A DNA stretch of 64,000 nt from NCBI GenBank assembly GCA_002928735.1, contig PERL01000008.1:1-64000 (forward strand), read 5' to 3'. Below the pieces are notes generated by a model. That model ran no database searches and was not told the DNA's origin. It saw nothing but the letters and a program-made list of their open reading frames with translations. A program made the translations under genes and the position numbers. This DNA comes from Hyphomicrobium sp. (lineage in GTDB: Bacteria; Pseudomonadota; Alphaproteobacteria; Rhizobiales; Hyphomicrobiaceae). Positions 37,805 through 47,471 of the stretch are shown piece after piece. Numbering within the stretch: the stretch's first letter is position 1; every line of letters begins with the position of its first letter.

Positions 37805-39256
37805 TTAGTCTTGCAAGATCCAGGTGTCCTTTGTCCCGCCCCCTTGGCTCGAGTTCACCACCAGCGAACCTTCGCGCAACGCAACGCGCGTCAAACCACC
37901 CGGCACCAGCCGCACTTGATCACCAATGAGCACAAAGGGGCGAAGATCGAGGTGGCGCGGAGCCAGCCCCGCATCGACGAGCGTGGGGCACGTCGAAAGG
38001 GCCAGCGTCGGCTGCGCGATATAATTGTGCGGCCGGGCTTTCAGCTTTTCGCGGAACGCTTCGATTTCCTTCTCCGACGCCGTTGGCCCGACAAGCATGC
38101 CGTAGCCGCCCGACCCATGCACTTCCTTGACCACCAACTCTTTTAAGTTCTCGAGCACGTAAGCAAGGTCGCTCGGGTTGCGGCAGTTCCGCGTCGGCAC
38201 GTTATTGAGGATCGGCGGCGCGCCTGTGTAAAATTTCACGATCTCAGGGATGTAGCTGTAGATCGCTTTATCATCCGCAATGCCGGCGCCCGGCGCATTG
38301 ACGATCGTCACCCGCCCCGACCGGTAAACATCGAACAGCCCCGGCACGCCAAGCATCGACGTCGGTTCAAACACCAGCGGATCGAGGTAGTCGTCATCGA
38401 TGCGCCGGTAGAGGACGTCGACCTGCTTGAGCCCCTGCGTCGTCTTCATGTAGAGCGCGCCGTCGAGCACCACGAGGTCTTGCCCCTCGACGAGTTCCAC
38501 ACCCATCTGGTCGGCCAAGAACGAATGCTCGAAATACGCGCTGTTATAAAGACCGGGGGTTAAGAGCGCGATGTTGGGCTCCCGGTCGAGATGTTTGTCC
38601 GCGACGCTCTCCAGCGTCTTTAACAAATTGTCCGGATAGGTCTCGATCGGCGCTACCCGGTTCTTGGCAAACAGATCCGGAAACATGTGCATCATCGTTT
38701 CGCGGTTCTCCAGCATGTAGGAGACCCCCGACGGCGTGCGCGTGTTGTCTTCCAGAACGTAGAACTCGTTCGGACCCGTGCGCACGATGTCGATGCCGAT
38801 AATGTGCGAATAGATCCCGAGAGGCGGGTCCACGCCAATCATTTCCGGCACGAAGGCGCTGTTCTGGATAACCAATTCTTCCGGAATGCGCCCCGCCCGC
38901 AAGATCTCCTGCCGGTGGTAGATGTCGTACATGAAGGCGTTAAGCGCCTTCACACGCTGTTCGATGCCCGCCGCCAGCCGACGCCACTCGGACGCCGAAA
39001 TGATGCGCGGCACGATATCGAACGGGATCAGCCGCTCCGACGCTTGACCGTCGCCGTACACGGCAAACGTGATGCCGGTTCGCCGGAAAAGCGCTTCCGC
39101 TTCCGTCCGCTTCTTCTTCAGGTCGTCGATTTTCTGAGTGCCGAGCCACTCGGCCACGGCGCGATAGGGCTCCCGCACCCCCCCACCGAAGCCATTCATC
39201 TCGTCGAAGGCTTTCGACACGTCGCGCGATCCCCCAGCTCGTTTGTTCTTTGACAC
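37805..39256 (-). CDS. circularly permuted type 2 ATP-grasp protein
   Basis: A 483-residue protein with FDEMNGFGGGVREPYRAVAEWL, YVLEDNTRTPSGVSYMLENRE (metal/ATP site), RIDDDYLDPLVF and VVNAPGAGIADDKAIYSYIP, the hallmarks of the permuted ATP-grasp family. By analogy with other ATP-grasp enzymes it should ligate a carboxylate to an amine. It is first in the Anbu operon and its promoter must lie in 39257-39471. Confidence 0.92.
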   Translation of the reverse strand: MSKNKRAGGSRDVSKAFDEMNGFGGGVREPYRAVAEWLGTQKIDDLKKKRTEAEALFRRTGITFAVYGDGQASERLIPFDIVPRIISASEWRRLAAGIEQRVKALNAFMYDIYHRQEILRAGRIPEELVIQNSAFVPEMIGVDPPLGIYSHIIGIDIVRTGPNEFYVLEDNTRTPSGVSYMLENRETMMHMFPDLFAKNRVAPIETYPDNLLKTLESVADKHLDREPNIALLTPGLYNSAYFEHSFLADQMGVELVEGQDLVVLDGALYMKTTQGLKQVDVLYRRIDDDYLDPLVFEPTSMLGVPGLFDVYRSGRVTIVNAPGAGIADDKAIYSYIPEIVKFYTGAPPILNNVPTRNCRNPSDLAYVLENLKELVVKEVHGSGGYGMLVGPTASEKEIEAFREKLKARPHNYIAQPTLALSTCPTLVDAGLAPRHLDLRPFVLIGDQVRLVPGGLTRVALREGSLVVNSSQGGGTKDTWILQD

Positions 39257-39471
39257 GTTAGCGCAAAGACCGGGCCAATTAAAAAATGAAATATTTTCAG
39301 TGCACTAGTTCATCCCGGTCGGCATTCTGACGGCTGACGAGGCGGCGATTGCACAACATTTAATCACCCAATTGGTTGCAGAGGGCTATGCAAAAATTTT
39401 AGGCGCATAGATGTTAACCGCAGTTCGAACGACTCGTCACGCGCCTGCCGCCTGACCCGTCACCGCCGCTT
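39257..39471. promoter_or_regulatory. divergent promoter region with a short coding remnant
   Basis: An AT-rich 215-base gap between the leftward Anbu operon and the rightward hydrolase. The plus strand at 39311-39410 is open for 33 codons (reading FIPVGILTADEAAIAQHLI then QLVAEGYAKILGA, ending in TAG) with no start codon. It looks like the tail of a decayed gene. Confidence 0.35.
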
Positions 39472-39543
39472 TTGACCGTGATAGTACAGCCATCTGACCG
39501 GCCGGCGTGCGGTGGGGTCAAAGCGACAGCGGTTTCGGGGGAC

Positions 39544-41601
39544 ATGGTCGAACGCAGGGGGACGGAAGCTGTAACGCATACGGAACACTCCAGTTCCGGC
39601 AGTGAGCACGTGGGGCTCATCGTCATTCATGGCGTGGGCGAAACCGAAGCGGGTTGGATCAACGAAAGCCTCATTCCACGCCTTGAGTCGCAGCCCGGCG
39701 CCCCCAAGTTCGAAAACCACAGCGAGGTTTATGATCTCCCCGATCGGGGCCGCAACCGGCCAAACCTTCGCTTCAAGGCGTTTGTCCGCCGCGGCCACAC
39801 GCAAACCGGCGACAGTCTCGCCGTTATGGAAATGACCTGGGCCGATCTTTCGCGCATCGGCACCGGCACGCTGGCCAATGCGCTCGTCATGCTCAAGCTC
39901 TTCTACGAAGCACCCCAGGTGCTCAGCGAGTGCTTCTTCGACAAGACCCGCAATGTGTTTGCCACGGTGATTGGAAGCCTGATCCGGCTCGCGAACTGGA
40001 TTCTCCGCTGGCCCATCACAGGCCTCAATATTGTCGCGCTCGTCTGCGCCCTCGCTCTTCTTCTGCGCCAGAGGATGCTGGATACGCCCGACCTTCAGCC
40101 GCTGTTCCTCTTTGGTCTGCCGCAAGTGATGACCGCGCTTCTGGCCGGACTGGCAGTTTTGTCCCTGCTCTTCGCCAGGTGGCGGGTCTATCGCGACATC
40201 GCCCTCACCGACATCGGCATGTCGACGGCGATGTTCTCCGCACTTTCGGCGGCGGCCATCCTCGTCACCCAGCAATCAATGCCGCCCGAGGTGCTGGCGA
40301 ATCCGGCCATCTACCTCATGGCCGCCGGTGTTGTCATCTTCGGCTTCTGGCTGATCTGGAATTACGCGATGCTCATCGCGATTCTGTCGCTAGGTGCGCT
40401 CGCTGTTCAACAGTGGTTCGAGAAAGACAAAACGGAACGCGTGCCGATCATCCGCCCGGTCGCCGCCGTCAGCCTCAGCGTCGCCCAGGGCGTCATCTAC
40501 AAAATCGTCATCGCCCTCCTGTGGATTTTCATCTTCGTCACCCTCGACTTCAACGAGCGCACCTCCGGCGCCTGCCTGAACGATCCGCTCCACGCCTGCA
40601 GCTACCTCGCCGATGTTCAAAAAAATCTGGTCGGCATCGTTGTCTTCAATCTGCTGGTTGTGTCCGCTCTCGCCGTCACGTTCTTTCTCGTCGCCATCTC
40701 CCGCTCGCTTTTGCGCATACCCGCCCGGCGCACGCGCCGCCTCGCGTCGGTCTGGATGCCGCGTATGATCGTCAGCCCCGTGGCGATCGTCGTGCTGCTT
40801 CTGGGCACGCTCTTCAATCTCGTGATTTTCTACTGGCGAGATGCAATCCCGGTTGATTTCTATAAGCAGGTCGACGTGCGGCTCGTGCCCTGGCAGGAGG
40901 TCGTGAAAGTCATGGTCGGCGGCGGTTCGGCATTGACCGTGGCCTTCTACGCCTTCCGCGCTCTCCAGCATGCGGCCCGCGGCATCCTTCACATCGGCCG
41001 CGATCTCGTCGACCACCAGTTCACGCCGCGATTCACACTCTCGCGCCATCTGCTGCCGCGCCCCGCGCACAAGGATGTCGCTCATCCCCGCCGCGCCCGA
41101 ATCGAAGCCCGTCTCGATGTCCTATTGAAAGAAGTCGTCGACGTCGAAAAATTCGACCGCCTCGTCTTCATCGCCCACAGCCAAGGCAGCGTCATCCTGC
41201 ATGACTACCTCAGCACCAACCGTGACGATCTTGCGATCCGCAAGGCGCGCCGCATCGACATCCTGACGCTCGGCTCGCCGCTCTCGCACCTCTACCGGTA
41301 TTATTTCGCGAAATACGAAGCCACCAGCGCCGGACCTGAAGCGCTCAACACGCGTCTCACCTCATGGACCAACATGTGGCGCGTCGATGATCCCATCGGC
41401 AATCGCGTCGATCTATTCGGCGGGAATGTCGTGCGCAATATTCCGCTTCGCCCCGGCGGCCACGTCGACTACTGGAAAGACCCCGAGGTCATCCGCGCCA
41501 TCCTCGACTTGATCGACGAGCGGCCGGTTTCAGCAGAGCATCTGAGCGCGATCGGCGATGAGCAACAGGTGTTCGCCGAACCCGCCCCGGCCTCCGCCTA
41601 G
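39544..41601 (+). CDS. membrane-anchored alpha/beta hydrolase-like protein
   Basis: About 685 residues. An N-terminal hydrolase strand (GLIVIHGVGETEAGWINESL) is followed by a long central membrane region of seven to eight helices and then the nucleophile elbow FIAHSQGSVILHDYL (G-x-S-x-G-like HSQGS) in the C-terminal quarter. LTSWTNMWRVDDPIGNRVDLF and GHVDYWKDPEV could carry the Asp and His. A lipase-type fold split by membrane helices is inferred; substrate unknown. The ATG at 39544 was preferred over an upstream TTG. Confidence 0.72.
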   Translation: MVERRGTEAVTHTEHSSSGSEHVGLIVIHGVGETEAGWINESLIPRLESQPGAPKFENHSEVYDLPDRGRNRPNLRFKAFVRRGHTQTGDSLAVMEMTWADLSRIGTGTLANALVMLKLFYEAPQVLSECFFDKTRNVFATVIGSLIRLANWILRWPITGLNIVALVCALALLLRQRMLDTPDLQPLFLFGLPQVMTALLAGLAVLSLLFARWRVYRDIALTDIGMSTAMFSALSAAAILVTQQSMPPEVLANPAIYLMAAGVVIFGFWLIWNYAMLIAILSLGALAVQQWFEKDKTERVPIIRPVAAVSLSVAQGVIYKIVIALLWIFIFVTLDFNERTSGACLNDPLHACSYLADVQKNLVGIVVFNLLVVSALAVTFFLVAISRSLLRIPARRTRRLASVWMPRMIVSPVAIVVLLLGTLFNLVIFYWRDAIPVDFYKQVDVRLVPWQEVVKVMVGGGSALTVAFYAFRALQHAARGILHIGRDLVDHQFTPRFTLSRHLLPRPAHKDVAHPRRARIEARLDVLLKEVVDVEKFDRLVFIAHSQGSVILHDYLSTNRDDLAIRKARRIDILTLGSPLSHLYRYYFAKYEATSAGPEALNTRLTSWTNMWRVDDPIGNRVDLFGGNVVRNIPLRPGGHVDYWKDPEVIRAILDLIDERPVSAEHLSAIGDEQQVFAEPAPASA

Positions 41602-41885
41602 ACGGCAGCGCTGCGCGTGCCCGGGATCGCCGGCGCAGGACCCGAGAACGTAATCACATCGCCATCGCTGATCGAAGCGCCCAGATCCAGGTTGCCACCC
41701 GTATACGTGCCGGGGTTCATATCGCGGCCGTTGCACAACACCCGCGCGATCTGGTCGACGGGGATCCCGTAGACCGCAATCAGATCGCCCACGGTCGTCT
41801 CCGCCGGTACCTCGATCTTCTCGGCATACCGGGGGCTGTCGCTGAATTTCGTCAGGCTGGCCACGAAGCGGACTTCGACGGTCAT
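41598..41885 (-). CDS. MoaD/ThiS-like ubiquitin-fold protein
   Basis: A small protein of 95 residues (from MTVEVRFVASLTKF) with the beta-grasp pattern VEVRFVASL...ETTVGDLIAVYGIP...VLCNGRD...GASISDGDVITFSGPAP. Unlike true sulfur carriers it does not end in Gly-Gly (its end is PGTRSAAV). It is convergent with the hydrolase gene, overlapping by four bases. A longer in-frame start at 41939 is possible. Confidence 0.65.
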   Translation of the reverse strand: MTVEVRFVASLTKFSDSPRYAEKIEVPAETTVGDLIAVYGIPVDQIARVLCNGRDMNPGTYTGGNLDLGASISDGDVITFSGPAPAIPGTRSAAV

Positions 41886-42077
41886 CGTCTCGGCTAAGCG
41901 CGATGAGGCGGCGGTGATCGAGCGGTCATAGGCGGTCATGTCTGGCTCACGTCAGATTATGCGATCCGCACGCAATCGCTCAATTTGCGCGAGCGCACAA
42001 TTCCCCGAAAGTCGAACGGGCGCCGGATCACTCCGGCGCCCGCAAACATGACGTTCATATGAAAGGCGAGATGGCGG

Positions 42078-43754
42078 TCAGAACAGACCTTCGATCTGCC
42101 CCTGATCGTTCAACCGGATGAAATCCGCCGACGGCACCTTCGGCAGCCCGGGCATGGTCATGATGTCCCCCGTCACGACGACGATGAACTCCGCCCCAGC
42201 GGAGAGCCGCAGTTCGCGCACCGGCACGATATGCCCCGTCGGCGCGCCACGCTTATTCGGATCCGTCGTGAACGAGTACTGCGTCTTCGCCATGCACACG
42301 GGCAGATGGCCGAAGCCCATCGCTTCGAGTTCCTTGAAGCGCGTTTCCACCGAGCTGTCGCACGAGATATCGGCCGCCCGGTAGATCTCGGTCGCAATCG
42401 TCTTCACCTTGTCGCGCAACGGCATCTCGTCGGGATACAGCGTCTTGAAGTTCGCCTTGCCGCTCTCGCACACGCCCACGACGTGCTGCGCCAGCGCTTC
42501 GGTGCCCTTTCCGCCATCCGCCCAGTGCGTGCACAGGAACGCCTTCGTCCCCATGCTCTCGGCCGCCTTCATCACTTCCTGGATTTCCGCCTCCGTATCG
42601 GTGATGAACCGGTTGACGGCCACCACTGCCGGGACGCCGAACTTGGCGACGTTCTCGATATGCCGCTTCAGGTTCTCGCAGCCCTTGGCCACCGCGGCGA
42701 CGTTCTCGCCCTTCAAGTCTTCCTTCTTCACGCCGCCGTGCATCTTGAGCGCCCGCACGGTCGCCACGATCACCGTGGCCGAGGGCGAAAGCCCCGCCTT
42801 GCGGCACTTGATGTCGAAGAACTTCTCCGCCCCCAGGTCCGCCCCGAAGCCGGCTTCCGTCACCACGTAATCCGCCAATTTCAGCGCCGTCTTGGTGGCG
42901 AGCACCGAATTGCAGCCATGCGCGATGTTGGCAAACGGCCCGCCGTGGATGAACACCGGATTATTCTCCAGCGTCTGCACCATGTTCGGCATCAGCGCGT
43001 CCTTCAGCAGCACGGTCATCGCGCCGTCCGCCTTCACGTCGCGCGCGCGCACCGGCTTCTTGTCGCGCGTGTAGCCGATGATGATGTTGCCGAGCCGGTT
43101 CTCAAGGTCCTTCAAATCCCGCGACAGGCACAAAATGGCCATCACTTCCGACGCCACCGTGATGTCGAATCCGTCCTCGCGCGGAAAACCGTTCGAGACG
43201 CCGCCGAGCGAATTCACGATAGAGCGCAGCGCGCGGTCATTCATGTCGAGCACGCGGCGCCATTCCACACGGCGGCTGTCGATGCCCAGGCTGTTGCCCC
43301 AGTAGATGTGATTGTCGATCAGCGCGGAGAGAAGGTTGTGCGCCGAGGTGATGGCGTGGAAATCGCCCGTGAAGTGCAGGTTGATATCTTCCATCGGCAC
43401 GACCTGCGCATAGCCGCCACCGGCCGCACCGCCCTTGACGCCGAAGCACGGACCCAGCGACGGCTCGCGCAGCGCCATGATCGCCTTCTTGCCGATCCGG
43501 TTCAGGCCATCGCCGAGGCCCACCGTGGTCGTCGTCTTGCCTTCACCTGCCGGCGTCGGGTTGATCGCCGTCACGAGGATCAGTTTGCCATCCGGCCGGC
43601 TCTTCAAGCTGTCGATGAAATCCGCCGTCACCTTCGCCTTGGTCGGGCCATACTGCAAAAGCGCGTCCGACGGGATGCCGACCTTGGCGGCCACCTCCGC
43701 GATCGGCTTCATCGTGGCTTCGCGAGCAATTTCAATATCGGTCTTCACGGTCAC
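42078..43754 (-). CDS. ftfL: formate-tetrahydrofolate ligase
   Basis: A 558-residue enzyme joining formate to tetrahydrofolate with ATP. In serine-cycle methylotrophs this is the entry of formate carbon towards methylene-THF and serine. The P-loop is [18 protein letters not shown], and [23 protein letters not shown] is the FTHFS signature. [12 protein letters not shown] and [16 protein letters not shown] are also typical. It stands alone here, without fch or mtdA. Confidence 0.97.
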   Translation of the reverse strand: MTVKTDIEIAREATMKPIAEVAAKVGIPSDALLQYGPTKAKVTADFIDSLKSRPDGKLILVTAINPTPAGEGKTTTTVGLGDGLNRIGKKAIMALREPSLGPCFGVKGGAAGGGYAQVVPMEDINLHFTGDFHAITSAHNLLSALIDNHIYWGNSLGIDSRRVEWRRVLDMNDRALRSIVNSLGGVSNGFPREDGFDITVASEVMAILCLSRDLKDLENRLGNIIIGYTRDKKPVRARDVKADGAMTVLLKDALMPNMVQTLENNPVFIHGGPFANIAHGCNSVLATKTALKLADYVVTEAGFGADLGAEKFFDIKCRKAGLSPSATVIVATVRALKMHGGVKKEDLKGENVAAVAKGCENLKRHIENVAKFGVPAVVAVNRFITDTEAEIQEVMKAAESMGTKAFLCTHWADGGKGTEALAQHVVGVCESGKANFKTLYPDEMPLRDKVKTIATEIYRAADISCDSSVETRFKELEAMGFGHLPVCMAKTQYSFTTDPNKRGAPTGHIVPVRELRLSAGAEFIVVVTGDIMTMPGLPKVPSADFIRLNDQGQIEGLF

Positions 43755-43992
43755 GGCGTGTCCCTCGAATGGAGTTTCTTATGCGTGGGTGAGTAGTTAA
43801 CCGCGCGCAGCATGCAAAGCTAGCCGCACGAAAAAAGCGTCTCGGTCGGCGGCGAATATGTCGACTAAAGTCGCAATCGCCAAGCGAGTTGTTGACCCCC
43901 CAGGGGCAATTGCGGTGCGGCTTTGCTTCGCACATGCGAAAGCCCGCCGCGGGGCGCGCGGCGGGCTGGAACTTGGGACCCAGGGGGCCAGT

Positions 43993-45309
43993 CTATCTCT
44001 CCCGGAAGGCCCGGTTGATCTGGTCGGCCATCGGCTTAACGAGATAGGATAGCGCTGTCCGCTCTTCAGTCGTGATGTGGACTTCGACGGGGATGCCCGG
44101 CTGCAGCTTGTTGGTGCCAAGCTTCGCCCGTTCCGCATCCGGCATCGAAATGCGCGCCGTGAAGTAAATGTCGCCTGTGATCTGGTCGCGGGTCAAATCA
44201 GGCGAAATGCTCACCACTTCCCCGACAATCTGAGGCGTTGTCTGCTGGCTGAACGCGCTGAAACGCAAACGTGCCTGCATGCCCACGCGCACCTGATCGA
44301 TATCTTGCGGAGCAATTTTAGCTTCGACGAGCAGCTTATCGTCTTGCGGAACGATCAGCATAATCTGTTCGCCAGGGTTGATCACGCCGCCCACCGTGAA
44401 CACCGCCAATTGGTGAACGATGCCATCCTGCGGCGCGCGGATATCGACCCGGCGCAATTGATCCGCAGCCGCAATCTTGCGCTCGACGAATTCCGCGATC
44501 TTCGTCTGCGCATCGCGCAGTTCGTTGACGACCTCGGTCTTCATTTCCTGGTCAAGTCGCGCCATCTGCAACGCGACTTCCGTCCGCCGTCCGCTCGTCT
44601 GCGCCAAGGCCGCTTCGTATTGGCCCAGCTCGCCTTCCAAACGGGCCTGCTCGCGCTTGAGCGCGGCGAGCTTGGCCGTCGTCACGAGTTGCTTGGCTTC
44701 CAGACCCGCAAGGCCGGCCAATTCATCCGCGATCAACTTGATTTCACGTGTTTTGGCATCGATTTGCGCGGTAATGCCTTCCGATTCCTGCGTCAGCTGG
44801 CCGACACGCTCTTTCAACTGCGACAGCTGACCCGCCTGGGATTCGCGCCGCGACGTAAACAGGCTCTGCTCGCCATTCACGATCTCGGCCACATCCGCTT
44901 CGAATGTCCGGCTGGCCAGAATAGCCGGCACGGTCACGATGTCCGAGCCATCCCGCTCCGCCTTCAGCCGCGCTTCGCGCATTAAAAGCTGATCAAGCTG
45001 CTTGGAGATCATTTGTTCGTTGGTGCGCGTCAACGTCTCGTCGAGCCGGATCAGAACGTCGCCGGCTTTGACGGTCGAGCCGTTCTTCACGAGAATTTCG
45101 CCAACGATCCCACCGGACGGATGTTGCACCTTCTTGACGTTTGACTCGACGACAACAAGGCCGCTGCCGATCACGGCACCGGAAATCGTTGTGCTGGCCG
45201 CCCACACACCCAGGCCGCCGACAAGGAAGAACAGCACAGCCAGACCGGCCGCAATGTACCCGCGCACGTTCGCCGCAACCTCGACCTTTATCCGTTGTGG
45301 CCGGCTCAT
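43993..45309 (-). CDS. type I secretion periplasmic adaptor (HlyD family)
   Basis: A 438-residue membrane-fusion protein. One membrane anchor (about residues 13-35) is followed by a biotinyl-lipoyl-like half (VVESNVKKVQHPSGGIVGEI), long coiled coils (residues 90-290) and the closing beta-barrel with VRIPAPQDG-like VDIRAPQDGIVHQLAV. It links the inner-membrane ABC exporter to an outer-membrane TolC-type channel, which is not encoded here. Its start overlaps the ABC gene stop (ATGA). Confidence 0.93.
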   Translation of the reverse strand: MSRPQRIKVEVAANVRGYIAAGLAVLFFLVGGLGVWAASTTISGAVIGSGLVVVESNVKKVQHPSGGIVGEILVKNGSTVKAGDVLIRLDETLTRTNEQMISKQLDQLLMREARLKAERDGSDIVTVPAILASRTFEADVAEIVNGEQSLFTSRRESQAGQLSQLKERVGQLTQESEGITAQIDAKTREIKLIADELAGLAGLEAKQLVTTAKLAALKREQARLEGELGQYEAALAQTSGRRTEVALQMARLDQEMKTEVVNELRDAQTKIAEFVERKIAAADQLRRVDIRAPQDGIVHQLAVFTVGGVINPGEQIMLIVPQDDKLLVEAKIAPQDIDQVRVGMQARLRFSAFSQQTTPQIVGEVVSISPDLTRDQITGDIYFTARISMPDAERAKLGTNKLQPGIPVEVHITTEERTALSYLVKPMADQINRAFRER

Positions 45310-47294
45310 TGCATTCCTCCCCGGTCACGATCCGAGAGCTGCTTTGTCATCAAGTTTTCAAAAGTCGGCAGAGTGGGATCCGCCGGCACCGTCGTCATGG
45401 CCGGAGGTGTCACGAGCGGACGGAGAGACGCGGTCGGCTTGGCCGATGTTTTTACGCGGCCGTTCTGTGTGGCTGTCGCAGCGGCCGGCTGCGCCGTCAC
45501 ATCGGAAGCAGGCTTGGCCGGAGCGGCAGCCACGGGTTCCAGGGCCGTCACCGGCTGAATGTCGGGTTGTTGCACCGGCTGCGGACGGTGCAGAACATCC
45601 TTCAAAACCTCGGACTTCGGCCCAAAAGCAGCCACCTGACCGCGCCCCATGGCCATGACAAGGTCGACGGCGGCAAGCGCCGAGGGCCGGTGCGCGATAA
45701 CAATAGCAATGCCGCCGCGTTCACGGACCGACTGGATCGCCGCGGTCAGAGCGTTGTCTCCCGCCGTATCAAGGTTGGAGTTGGGCTCGTCCAGAACAAC
45801 CAGGAATGGATCGCCGTACAGCGCGCGCGCCAAGGCGATGCGCTGCCGCTGACCCGCCGATAGTCCAACCCCGCCTTCGCCGATCTTGGTTTGATAGCCA
45901 GCTGGCAAGTTCACGATCATGTCGTGAACGCCCGCGGCTTCAGCCGCCTTCACGATGGTCTCGCTGGTCGCATCGGGATCGAAGCGCGCGATATTCTCCG
46001 CCACCGTTCCTGCAAAGAGTGCGATTTCTTGCGGCAGATAGCCGATATGCCGTCCAAGGGCTTCAGGTGACCATTGGTCGAGCGCGGCACCGTCGAGACG
46101 CACGCTGCCAGCAGGTGTCAACGGCTGCCAAATGCCCATGAGTGCGCGGGCGAGTGTAGATTTGCCCGATGCGCTGGGACCAATAATGCCCAGGCCATCC
46201 CCGGCCTTGAGTGAAAAGCTAACCCCGTGAATGATGGGATTGCGCTCGCCCGGCGCAGCAATCGCGAGATTGCGGACGGCCAGCGATGCAGTCGGCTTCG
46301 GCAGCGCAACAAGCTCCTGCTCGTCACTGGTGATGTCCATCGTGTCGAACATCTTCGACAAACGCTCATAGCTCTGCCGCGTCGCGACGAACCCGCGCCA
46401 ATGGGCAATCGCAGTTTCGATCGGTGCAAGTGCGCGAGCCATGATGATCGATGCGGCAACAATCGTGCCGGGCGAAACTTCGCCGCGGATCACGAGCCAC
46501 GCGCCAAGGCCAAGGATGCCGGATTGCAGAAACAGCCGCATCACTTTCGAGATGCTGCCGATACCGGAAGCCGCGTCATTCGCGGTCATTTGATCGGTCA
46601 CGTGCTGTGCGGTCAGCTTTTCCCAGCGGGCCAGCATGCGATCGCCAAGCCCGAGCGCGTGAATGAGTTCCGCATTGCGGCGGGTTTCTTCACCGAATGC
46701 AAAGCGCTGGGACGCGCTGCTAACGGCCGACATCGTCGGCTCGCGCGTCTTTTGCTCGGTCAAAAGCGTCAGCGTCACAAGAATGATCGCGCCGAACAGC
46801 GCGAACACGCCAAGGATGGGATGGAACAGAAAGACCACGAGCAGATAGACCGGAACCCACGGCAGATCGAACAACGCCGTTGGACCAAGTCCGCTGAAAA
46901 AGCCGCGAATGGTGTCGAGATCGCGCACCGGCTGCAGGCCGTCGCCCGACTTGCGGAACCGCAGCGGCATCATCCGGATTGCCCGGTACACGCTCGCCCG
47001 CACGTCATTATCAATGCGGACGCCGACGCGGCTCATGACGCGAACGCGAATGAAATCGAGGAAGCCGTTGGCAATATAGAGCAGCGCCATCAGCACGGTC
47101 AGGCCGATCAGCGTCGGAATGCTGTTCGACGGAAGCACCCGGTCATAGACCTGGAGCATGTAGAATGAGCCGGTCAGCGCCAGCAAGTTGATCACGCCGG
47201 AGAAGAGCCCAACGGCGATCAGAAGCTCTTTTGAACGCCGCAGCGTCCGCTGTAGCGGATTCTGACGGGCAGAACTGGACGAAAGCCCACTCAT
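45306..47294 (-). CDS. type I secretion ABC permease/ATPase (PrtD/LapB-like)
   Basis: About 662 residues. Membrane domain (residues 20-310), then an ATPase with Walker A GIIGPSASGKSTLARAL, signature GVGLSAGQRQRIALARAL and Walker B LVVLDEPNSNLD. It lacks an N-terminal C39 peptidase domain. The last 90 residues are an Ala/Pro/Gln-rich extension not needed for ATPase activity. With the HlyD partner it should export an RTX-type protein, but no Ca-binding repeat protein is in the window. Confidence 0.93.
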   Translation of the reverse strand: MSGLSSSSARQNPLQRTLRRSKELLIAVGLFSGVINLLALTGSFYMLQVYDRVLPSNSIPTLIGLTVLMALLYIANGFLDFIRVRVMSRVGVRIDNDVRASVYRAIRMMPLRFRKSGDGLQPVRDLDTIRGFFSGLGPTALFDLPWVPVYLLVVFLFHPILGVFALFGAIILVTLTLLTEQKTREPTMSAVSSASQRFAFGEETRRNAELIHALGLGDRMLARWEKLTAQHVTDQMTANDAASGIGSISKVMRLFLQSGILGLGAWLVIRGEVSPGTIVAASIIMARALAPIETAIAHWRGFVATRQSYERLSKMFDTMDITSDEQELVALPKPTASLAVRNLAIAAPGERNPIIHGVSFSLKAGDGLGIIGPSASGKSTLARALMGIWQPLTPAGSVRLDGAALDQWSPEALGRHIGYLPQEIALFAGTVAENIARFDPDATSETIVKAAEAAGVHDMIVNLPAGYQTKIGEGGVGLSAGQRQRIALARALYGDPFLVVLDEPNSNLDTAGDNALTAAIQSVRERGGIAIVIAHRPSALAAVDLVMAMGRGQVAAFGPKSEVLKDVLHRPQPVQQPDIQPVTALEPVAAAPAKPASDVTAQPAAATATQNGRVKTSAKPTASLRPLVTPPAMTTVPADPTLPTFENLMTKQLSDRDRGGMQ

Positions 47295-47471
47295 AACGGC
47301 ACTCACGCTCCGGAACGCGCCGCCCCCGGATGCAGCCTGAGAGGGGCCGCGACGGAGATCGACGCATGGTTACCGGAGTATTGGTGCCAGAGACTCCTTC
47401 ACAGATGGCTAACCGTGAGAAGAAAAAGCGTTACGGGAGAGTCACTTGCCGATTTAGCCGTTCATCTTTCG

